Assembly: GCA_964479595.1 (NCBI GenBank)
Contig: CAYZMU010000035.1
Location: 1-11,674 of the forward strand
Direction: 5' to 3'
DNA from: Firm-04 sp964479595
Lineage (GTDB): Bacteria; Bacillota; Clostridia; Oscillospirales; Ruminococcaceae
DNA length: 11,674 bases
Shown: one piece after another, positions 5,710 through 11,674 of the stretch
How positions within the stretch are numbered: position 1 is the stretch's first letter
How the letters are laid out: each line of letters starts with the position of its first letter
Program-made: the position numbers and the translations under genes
Notes under the pieces: model-generated
Database searches by the model: none
Told to the model about the DNA's origin: nothing
The model's input: only the letters and a program-made list of their open reading frames with translations

Positions 5710-8700
5710 ATGAAAATTCAGGAAATCTTCAAGCGGGACATTGACCGCAATATCGACGGCGTCATCAAGGTGGACGCGACGGACGACGAGAGCCTCATTG
5801 AGCAGGAGCTTTCGGAATACGTCGTCACGCGCGAGCTGGGCACGCATTTCAATACCTTGCTTTCGCGGTATCTCAAATCCTTCGAGGAGCCGACGGATAA
5901 AGTCGGGGTCTGGATTTCGGGCTTTTTCGGCAGCGGTAAATCGCATTTCTTAAAAATTCTTTCCTATTTGTTTTCAAACCGCCTTGTCGCGGGCAAACAC
6001 GCCGTGGAATATTTCGAGGACAAATTCCGCGACCCGTGGACCTACACGATGCTCGAAAACTGCGTCAAGGCGCCGACAGAGACGATCCTCTTCAATATCG
6101 ATTCCAAGGCGCCCGCGAGCAGCGCCAAAGACGAATCCGTGCTGCCCAAAATCTTCGCGCGGGTGTTCTACGACCATCAGGGCTATTTCGGCAGCGATCT
6201 GAAAGTCGCGCGGATTGAGCAGTATATCTCGGAGAAGGGAAAGTTTAAGGAGTTTCAGGAGACGTTTCATGAGATAACCGGGGATTCGTGGGAGCAAAGC
6301 CGCGAGACGCTCTATTTTGTGGCGCGGGAGACGGCACAGGCGATGGCGCGGACACTGAATATGGACGAGGAAGCCGCCTACAAATGGATTGACGATGTGG
6401 AGCAGCAGGTGGAGCTGAGCATTGACGGGCTGGTGCGGGAGATTAAGCGCTATGTCGATTCCAAGGGCAAAAACTTCCGGCTGATTTTCATGGTTGACGA
6501 GGTCGGGCAGTATATCAGCGAGCGCTCGTCGCTTATGTTAAATCTGCAGACTTTCGTGGAGGAGCTGGGCACGCGCTGCGGCGGAAAAGTCTGGGTGATG
6601 GTGACCGCGCAGGAGGCGATTGACCGGATTACGAAAATCAAGGGCGGGGATTTCTCGAAGATACAGGGGCGTTTCGACACGCGGATTTCGCTCTCGTCCA
6701 AGTCCGTGGACGAGGTCATCAAGACGAGAATCCTCGAAAAGACGGACAACGCGCGCTCCAAGCTGAAACTGGTCTACGAGGAGAACGAGCAGGAGCTGCA
6801 CAACCTCATCACGTTCGGCGCGGCGGCGGCGTCGGATATGAAGGGCTTTTTAAACGCGGAGGATTTCGCGGCGAGCTATCCGTTCGTGCCGTATCAGTTC
6901 CGGCTGATGCAGAATGTCTTTACGGGCGTGCGCAAACATTCAACGACAGGGAAGAATCTCTCCGAGGGCGAGCGCTCCATGCTCTCGTCGTTTCAGGACG
7001 CCGCGCGCGCGATTGAGGATAAAGACGAAACCGCGCTGGTGCCGTTTCAGAGCTTCTTTGACACCATCAACAAGAGCCTTGACAGCGCGGTCAGCAGAGT
7101 GGTCGCGCGCTGCGCGGACGCGGCGGAATCCGGCGACGGGGGGCTTATCCCCTTTGACACGGAAGTTCTGAAGCTTCTGTATCTGGTGCGGTACGTGGAC
7201 GATGTGAGCGCGACGCCCGACACCATCACGGTTTTGATGTGCGACAGCATTCACACCGACAAAATCGCGCTGGGGCGCGCGGTGAAGGATTCGCTCGACC
7301 GTCTGCTGCGGCAGAATTATATTGCCAAAGGCGGCGCGGGGACGTATTCCTTCCTCACGGACGAGGAGCAGGATATCTGGAGAGAAATCCGCGCCACGCC
7401 GGTAGACAGCGCGATGATTACGGATAAAATCTCGGAGATTATTTTTGACAAAATCTACACGGCGCGCAAGTTCCGTTACGGCATGCAGGATTTTGAGTTC
7501 GCGCGGAAAGTGGACGAGGTCTACCGCTCGCAGCCCAACGGCGCGGCGATGACGCTCTGGTTCGTCACGGCGGATTCGGAGAACCACAGCGACGAGGACC
7601 ACCTCTATCTGTTCCAGTCGAGCCGCCAGAACGCCATTCTGGTCGTGCTGGCGGACAAGACCTCCGACGGCATTCCGATTCAGTACTACGAAAATCTGGA
7701 GACGGCGCTCAAGATCCGCAGCTACGCCAAGGGCAGGAATCTTTCGCAGTGCGCGGAGAATGTCCGCAAGATTGTGGAGGGCTGTCAGGCCATCGCGACG
7801 CAGTCCGAGCGCGACGCGGAGCGGCTGATAAGCGAGGCGATTCTCAACGGCAGGCTCTATGTGGCGGGCGACCGGCACGATGAGATTAAAAGCCGCGATG
7901 TGCGCGAGCGCGTGGATTCCGCGTTTGTGATCCTGATTCGGAATGTCTACACAAAGTTTGATATGCTCAAGAAGTTCTGCGGGGGGGACGTCGAGATTCG
8001 CGAGATTCTCAAGGACACGGGCAAGCAGCTGGGGTTTGACGAGGAGCACGACCCCAACGCGGAGGCGCAGCGGCAGGTCGAGGGCTATATTCAGCGGCAG
8101 TCGGACGCCTCGCTGCCCATTTCCATGGCGAGTCTGCAGAGCTATTTCCAAGGTCCGCCCTTTGGCTGGAGAGAGATTGATATCGCGGCGCTGACGGCGC
8201 GTCTGGTGGCGGCGTCGATGATTGAGCTGCGGGTGAGCGGCGCGCCGATTTCCCCGACGGACCCGGGCTTTGTGGACTGTCTGCGCAAGCGCGGCAAAAC
8301 CCAGAACGTTTCCGTGCGGATTCACAACGCCCCGCCCTCGGAGCTTATCGAGAACGCGAGGGTGTTTCTGGGCAATTTCTTCGACTGCGGCAAGGGGGCG
8401 TTTCCGGATAGGGAAGCGGCGCTGGTGGAGGAGATTACGAGGCGGTTTGAGAGCCTGCGTGCCGCGCTGAAACGCCTTCTGAACGAGCGTTACGCGCGCG
8501 CGGCGTACCCCGGCAAGGGGGAAGTCGAAAACGGTGTCCGCCTCTGTGACGCGCTGCTCGCCAATCGCGGCGACAGTATCGCGCTGTTAAACGCTTTAAC
8601 CGTAAAAATGCGGGATGAACTGACCGAAGGGCTCGCGGGATTCAAGCCCGTGTGGGTGTTCTTCGCGGGCGAGCAGGTGCGTGTCTANNNNNNNNNNNNN

Positions 8701-9092
8701 NNNNNNNNNNNNNNNNNNNNNNNNNNNNNNNNNNNNNNNNNNNNNNNNNNNNNNNNNNNNNNNNNNNNNNNNNNNNNNNNNNNNNNNATATCGCGGAGGG
8801 CTACGAGAAACTGTCAAAGCGGGTGAAGGACGCGCGGACGCTGACGGACTTAAACGCGGTGCTGCCGGCTGTCGCGGAGAAGAGAGAGGCGCTCGCGGAA
8901 CAGCTCCTGACCGAGCCGCGGAGCAAGGAGGGCGGCGCGGAGCCCCAAATCCGTACCGTGAAAGTGCGGCCTGTGGAAATCTGCCCGGCGGCGAGTCTCA
9001 AATCCGAGGCGGATATCGACGCCTACACGGAGCGGGTGCGCCAGGCGCTGCTGCGGAAGTTTGAGGGCCATGACGCGCTGAACATTTTCTGA
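5710..9092 (+). CDS. brxC: BREX P-loop ATPase BrxC, interrupted by an assembly gap
   Basis: BrxC (PglY-related) is the large AAA-like ATPase of BREX systems. The first part gives 992 codons; after a 100-N gap (8688-8787) the remaining 100 residues end at a TGA. The N-terminus MKIQEIFKRDIDRNIDGVIK is typical. Walker A is GFFGSGKS at 71-78 and a Walker B-like strand IFMVDE ends with D263-E264. Both are intact, so ATP hydrolysis is expected. TAQEAIDRITK and KIQGRFDTRISLSS follow as in family members. The C-terminal VKVRPVEICPAASLKSEADI and VRQALLRKF match the family's end. Pre- and post-gap frames differ as written, so the true gap should be 2 modulo 3; a total near 1200 residues suggests roughly 300 missing bases. 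Base and codon use resemble the neighbours. No pglX, pglZ or brxL follows: the next gene, 98 bases on, has its own promoter and is unrelated. Confidence 0.93.
8688..8787. other. assembly gap (100 N) inside brxC
   Basis: Exactly 100 N. It separates the main part of BrxC from its last 100 residues. Both sides read as BrxC, so the joint is probably correct, but the real length must differ from 100 because the reading frame shifts across it. Confidence 0.95.
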
Positions 9093-9121
9093 GGAAAATT
9101 CACGCCATACGCGAAAAATCC

Positions 9122-9150
9122 TTGCAAAAGCCCGCGTTTTATGCTATAAT
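9122..9150 (+). promoter_or_regulatory. sigma-A promoter of the 182-residue gene and trpS
   Basis: TTGCAA (-35, 9122-9127), exactly 17 bases, then a consensus TATAAT (9145-9150) with an extended -10 TG at 9142-9143. Transcription should start near 9157, about 34 bases before the ATG at 9191. It begins 29 bases after the brxC stop, so brxC is the last gene of its operon unless there is read-through. Confidence 0.8.
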
Positions 9151-9190
9151 AAGGGCATACAGGGAAACTTTTCGCAGAAAGGACGATTTT

Positions 9191-9739
9191 ATGCCAAACG
9201 CACCGTTTGCAAGGCCTGTCGCGGTCTGTAAGGAATACCTGCTCACACGCAATCAGGCGCTCAACCTCTCCGCCTCGAACTTCACGCAGTTCATGACCAA
9301 GAGCACGGTCTACGGGGTGGTCGTGGATATGCCCATGGGGACGGATTTAATCACCTCGCTGGCGTGCTATATCAACGGCGCGGCGAATCTCTACTTCAGC
9401 AAGGGCGGGGATTACTCCGGGGCGGCGCAGCGCTATTCGAGCGTGGCGCAGGCGGCGAGGGTCTTTGTGACGCACGCCGCGGATTATGTCGAGGGGCTGC
9501 AGACCACCACTTCTCAGGAGCTGCCGAGCGGCAGAGTCCACTTCGCGTATATCCTGAGCACCAAGGGCAAATACCGCCTCGAGCTTATCCCGCTCTCCAC
9601 CAACACCGACCAAAGTCAGCGGATTTTTATGAATCTCTACCAGCACGTCATGGGGGAACTAAGAAACGCCCAGCTCAAGGACAAGGCGGCGGGGATTGAT
9701 ATGCGGGCGAGCATCGTGCCGCAGCCCAAGACGCGGTGA
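9191..9739 (+). CDS. conserved-looking protein of unknown function between brxC and trpS
   Basis: I do not recognise a named family in this 182-residue protein. It has no signal peptide, no membrane segment and no clear catalytic motif. Visible features are a polar, Ala-rich first half (VCKEYLLTRNQALNLSASNF at about 12-31), GVVVDMPMGTDLITSLACY (about 42-60), YINGAANLYFSKGG (about 60-73), helical SSVAQAARVFVTHAADYVEG (about 83-102) and a likely beta-strand region with VHFAYILSTKGKYRLELIPL (about 116-135). The helix-plus-sheet pattern is that of a compact soluble protein. The ATG has AGAAAGGA (9176-9183) 7 bases upstream; the frame is open back to 9122, but that extension contains the promoter and is not credible. 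trpS starts 9 bases after the stop, so the two are probably co-transcribed. The near-consensus promoter suggests good expression. Confidence 0.85.
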   Translation: MPNAPFARPVAVCKEYLLTRNQALNLSASNFTQFMTKSTVYGVVVDMPMGTDLITSLACYINGAANLYFSKGGDYSGAAQRYSSVAQAARVFVTHAADYVEGLQTTTSQELPSGRVHFAYILSTKGKYRLELIPLSTNTDQSQRIFMNLYQHVMGELRNAQLKDKAAGIDMRASIVPQPKTR

Positions 9740-9748
9740 GAGGGCTTT

Positions 9749-10774
9749 ATGGCGGAAAATGAGAGAAAACCGCGCGTGTTCAGCGGCATCCAGCCCACGG
9801 GGGTTTTCACCCTTGGCAATTACATCGGCGCGGTGCAGAACTGGGGCAAGCTGCAGGACGACTACGACTGTATCTATTGTATCGTGGACCTGCACGCGAT
9901 TACCGTCTATCAGGAGCCCAAAAAGCTGCGGGAAAACACCTTGCGCGCCTACGCGCTGCTGCTCGCGTGCGGCATCGACCCCAAGCGCAGCGTGGCGTTC
10001 GTGCAGAGCCACAACCCCAATCATGCCGAGCTTTCGTGGATGCTCTCCTGCTCGACCATGTTCGGGGAGCTTTCGCGCATGACGCAGTTCAAGGACAAAT
10101 CCCAGAAACACGCGGACAACATCAACGCCGGGCTCTTCACCTACCCTGTGCTGATGGCGGCGGATATTCTGGCGTACCGGACCGACTTGGTCCCCATCGG
10201 CGCGGACCAAAAGCAGCACCTGGAACTGGCGCGGGATATCGCGGTGCGTTTCAACGGCCGCTACGGCGAGACGTTCACCGTCCCCGACGGGCTGATACCC
10301 CAAAGCGGCGCGCGGGTCATGTCGCTGCAGGACCCGACGCGCAAGATGTCCAAATCTGATGAGAACCCCAACGCCTGTGTCTACATTCTCGACGACAAGG
10401 ACACCATCCTTAGGAAATTCCGCCGCGCGGTGACCGATTCGGAGACGGAAGTGCGCTGGCGCGAGGACAAGGCGGGTATCTGCAACCTCATGTCGATTTA
10501 CGGCGCGGTGACGGGCAAGAGTAACGACGAAATCGAGCGCGCGTTTGAGGGCAAGGGCTACGGGGATTTCAAGACCGCCGTGGGCGAGGCCGTGGACGCG
10601 CGGCTGGCGCCGGTGCGGAGCGAATACGAACGCCTTATCGCGGACAAGGGCTATCTTTACGATTGTATGCGGCAGGGGGCGGAACGCGCGCGGGCGCTGT
10701 CGGGGCGCGTGATTGCCAAAACGGCCCGCCGCCTCGGCTTTCTCGACCCGGACGCCAAGGGTGCCAAAACTTAA
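9749..10774 (+). CDS. trpS: tryptophanyl-tRNA synthetase
   Basis: This class Ic synthetase charges tRNA-Trp with tryptophan in the cytoplasm. The 341 residues are close to the usual 325-340. The protein opens with RVFSGIQPTGVFTLGNYIG (about 9-27), containing the HIGH-equivalent TLGNYIG. It then has CIVDLHAITV (about 44-53), FVQSHNPNHAELSWMLSC, TYPVLMAADILAY, the family block VPIGADQKQHLELARDIA, and KMSKSDENPN with KMSKS at 199-203. The C-terminal ending LDPDAKGAKT is slightly longer than typical. The start lies 9 bases after the stop of the 182-residue gene, with the modest ribosome binding site AGAGGG. No T-box leader, often found before aminoacyl-tRNA synthetase genes in Firmicutes, exists here: transcription comes from the promoter at 9122-9150, which has a leader of only about 34 bases. 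Confidence 0.97.
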   Translation: MAENERKPRVFSGIQPTGVFTLGNYIGAVQNWGKLQDDYDCIYCIVDLHAITVYQEPKKLRENTLRAYALLLACGIDPKRSVAFVQSHNPNHAELSWMLSCSTMFGELSRMTQFKDKSQKHADNINAGLFTYPVLMAADILAYRTDLVPIGADQKQHLELARDIAVRFNGRYGETFTVPDGLIPQSGARVMSLQDPTRKMSKSDENPNACVYILDDKDTILRKFRRAVTDSETEVRWREDKAGICNLMSIYGAVTGKSNDEIERAFEGKGYGDFKTAVGEAVDARLAPVRSEYERLIADKGYLYDCMRQGAERARALSGRVIAKTARRLGFLDPDAKGAKT

Positions 10775-10784
10775 GGGCGCGGCA

Positions 10785-10988
10785 CGGACACTTGACGATG
10801 GAGGACGCCGGTCGCTTTGAGATGGGTGACGGCGCGGACACTTGATGATGGAGGACTCGGACACATTATGATTGAGGACGCCGCGGACACATTATATATA
10901 ATTGAGGGGCGGACGCCGGTCGCTTGATGTCGGCGCGGACACATTATATATAATTGAGGCGCGGACGGCTTGTGATTCGGGACGGCGG
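10785..10988 (+). repeat. eight degenerate tandem ~26-bp repeats between trpS and mazG
   Basis: Units start at about 10785, 10809, 10835, 10858, 10884, 10910, 10936 and 10962 (steps 24, 26, 23, 26, 26, 26, 26). Most begin CGGAC (CGGACAC in five) and continue as TTGATGATGGAGGAC or ATTATATATAATTGAGG. Units 1 and 3 differ by one base over 22. Units 5 and 7 are identical over 24. Units 2, 6 and 8 are more diverged (CGGTCGCTT or CGGACGGCTT forms). Odd-numbered copies are more alike and recur every 49-52 bases, which suggests growth by duplication of dimers. The array fills most of the 248-base gap between trpS and mazG and has no coding signal. It is not a CRISPR because there are no constant repeats with unique spacers. 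The function is unknown. Confidence 0.85.
10924..10954 (+). promoter_or_regulatory. possible mazG promoter inside the repeat array
   Basis: TTGATG (10924-10929), 17 bases, then TATATA (10947-10952), or with 19 bases the better hexamer TATAAT (10949-10954). The same geometry occurs one dimer earlier (TTGAGG 10872-10877, TATATA 10895-10900, TATAAT 10897-10902). Either could drive mazG. Because the -10-like sequence is part of a repeated palindrome, the match could be incidental. Confidence 0.4.
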
Positions 10989-11006
10989 CGAAAAGGACCA
11001 ACGCTG

Positions 11007-11014
11007 AAAGGGGG
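11007..11014 (+). promoter_or_regulatory. ribosome binding site of mazG
   Basis: AAAGGGGG lies 8 bases upstream of the ATG at 11023 and resembles the AAAGGGG sites of the PARG-like gene and brxA. Confidence 0.75.
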
Positions 11015-11022
11015 CGACGCGT

Positions 11023-11674
11023 ATGCGGTTTGACGAGGGGCGGCTCAAGGAACTCGCGGAGGCAGAGCATTACACCATCGAGGATTTGCTCGATATCATG
11101 CGGGCGCTGCGCTGCGAAAACGGCTGCCCTTGGGACAGGGAGCAGAACCACCGGAGCATCGCGCGGGACTTCGTGGAGGAATGCTACGAGGCGGTCGAGG
11201 CGATTGAGGCGGGCAGTGCCCCTATGATGCGCGAGGAACTGGGCGATGTGCTGCTGCAGGTGGTGTTTCACTGCGAGATCGCGCGAGAGGACGGGGATTT
11301 CGATTTTGAGGACGTCTGCGACGAGGTCTGCCGCAAGCTCGTGACGCGCCACCCGCATGTTTTCGGGGATGTTGTCGCGAAAACGAGCGGCGAGGTCTTA
11401 AAAAACTGGGACCGCATCAAGAGCGAGGGCAAATCCCTCACCACCGCGACACAGACACTCGAAGGGGTGAGCAAGGCGCTGCCGGCGCTCATGTACGCGC
11501 AGAAGCTCGGCGCGCGGGCGTCACGGGCCGGGATGGATTTTGCGGACGCGAAAGAGGCTTTCGGCTGTGTGGGGCTCGAGAGCGCGGAATTGGCGGAGGC
11601 GATGGAGAGCGGCGACAGCGCGCGCGCGGAGGACGAGCTGGGGGATCTGCTCTTCTCCTGCGTCAACACGGCGC
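11023..11674 (+). CDS. mazG: nucleoside triphosphate pyrophosphohydrolase MazG (3' end outside the window)
   Basis: MazG hydrolyses nucleoside triphosphates to monophosphates and pyrophosphate, clearing abnormal dNTPs and affecting ppGpp levels. The window holds 217 residues; the full protein is usually about 260, so only the C-terminus is missing. The first domain carries IEDLLDIMRALR (about 19-30) and GCPWDREQNH (34-43), then the Mg-binding EExxE-(n)-ExxD motif: E52, E53 and E56, with E72 and D75. HPHVFGDV (110-117) and NWDRIKSE (128-135) follow as in the family. The second MazG repeat begins with GVSKALPALMYAQKL, then ESAELAEAM (187-195) and EDELGDLLFSCVN (203-215). The start is ATG with AAAGGGGG 8 bases upstream. 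It is separated from trpS by the repeat array, so it probably has its own promoter. It is the general housekeeping form, not a phage-type short MazG. Confidence 0.95.
   Translation, partial: MRFDEGRLKELAEAEHYTIEDLLDIMRALRCENGCPWDREQNHRSIARDFVEECYEAVEAIEAGSAPMMREELGDVLLQVVFHCEIAREDGDFDFEDVCDEVCRKLVTRHPHVFGDVVAKTSGEVLKNWDRIKSEGKSLTTATQTLEGVSKALPALMYAQKLGARASRAGMDFADAKEAFGCVGLESAELAEAMESGDSARAEDELGDLLFSCVNTA

Noticed and set aside
6940..8325. Long open frame (461 codons) on the minus strand inside brxC
   Set aside because: It is fully antisense to a clear BrxC coding region, is basic and rich in Arg/His/Val as GC-rich shadow frames are, and has no family match. The same applies to the minus-strand frames at 9659-10864, 2607-3473, 3603-4379 and 434-1138.
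9122..9190. N-terminal extension of the 182-residue protein to 9122
   Set aside because: The extension covers the promoter and leader; the ATG at 9191 has AGAAAGGA at the right distance.
10749..10784. A ninth repeat copy overlapping the end of trpS (CGGACGCC start)
   Set aside because: Only the first 8 bases resemble a unit and the remainder does not align, so this may be chance. The slightly long TrpS C-terminus is the only hint in favour.
10785..10988. CRISPR array
   Set aside because: The repeats are directly adjacent and degenerate throughout, with no constant repeat alternating with unique spacers and no cas genes nearby.
10775..11022. Insertion sequence or MITE remnant
   Set aside because: No transposase, no flanking target duplication and no single pair of terminal inverted repeats was seen; the structure is a simple tandem array. 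A dispersed repeat origin stays possible and is raised as a check.

Overview
The window looks like chromosomal DNA of a high-GC member of the Clostridia (Oscillospiraceae/Ruminococcaceae-like), probably from a draft or metagenome assembly. The grounds are strong purine-rich ribosome binding sites (AGGAGG, AAAGGGGG), Firmicute-style sigma-A promoters (TTGACT-17-TAAAAT, TTGCAA-17-TATAAT), GC-rich codon use, and two runs of exactly 100 N that look like scaffold gaps. The organism call is inference. All convincing genes are on the + strand.

Region 1 (42-4616) is a tightly packed gene string: a NimA-like flavin-binding (pyridoxamine-phosphate-oxidase fold) protein, a membrane-anchored metallophosphoesterase, a polyprenyl-phosphate sugar-1-phosphate transferase, a mannose-1-phosphate guanylyltransferase and a microbial-type poly(ADP-ribose) glycohydrolase-like protein. 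The first four are joined by 4-base stop/start overlaps (GTGA, ATGA, ATGA). The sugar transferase and ManC point to GDP-mannose supply and the first membrane step of a surface glycan, but no glycosyltransferases, flippase or polymerase are present here.

Region 2 (4613-9092) is a three-gene operon, brxA-brxB-brxC, from the BREX phage-defence family. A consensus promoter starts inside the stop codon of the preceding gene, and a perfect 6-bp inverted repeat lies over the predicted transcription start. Both N gaps fall inside this operon, one in brxA and one in brxC, yet the flanking coding pieces fit the same proteins. The usual BREX partners (PglX methyltransferase, PglZ phosphatase-like protein, BrxL or PglW) are missing: after the brxC stop the sequence passes without a gap into unrelated genes. 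This isolated brxABC module is the most interesting biological point in the window.

Region 3 (9122-11674) starts with a near-perfect promoter driving a 182-residue protein of unknown function, followed 9 bases later by trpS (tryptophanyl-tRNA synthetase). A 248-base intergenic region follows, nearly filled by eight degenerate tandem copies of a ~26-bp unit, two of which carry the palindrome ATTATATATAAT. Then comes mazG (nucleoside triphosphate pyrophosphohydrolase), which runs off the end of the window.

No rRNA, tRNA, CRISPR array, transposase, T-box or convincing intrinsic terminator was seen. No gene-free stretch exceeds 300 bases.
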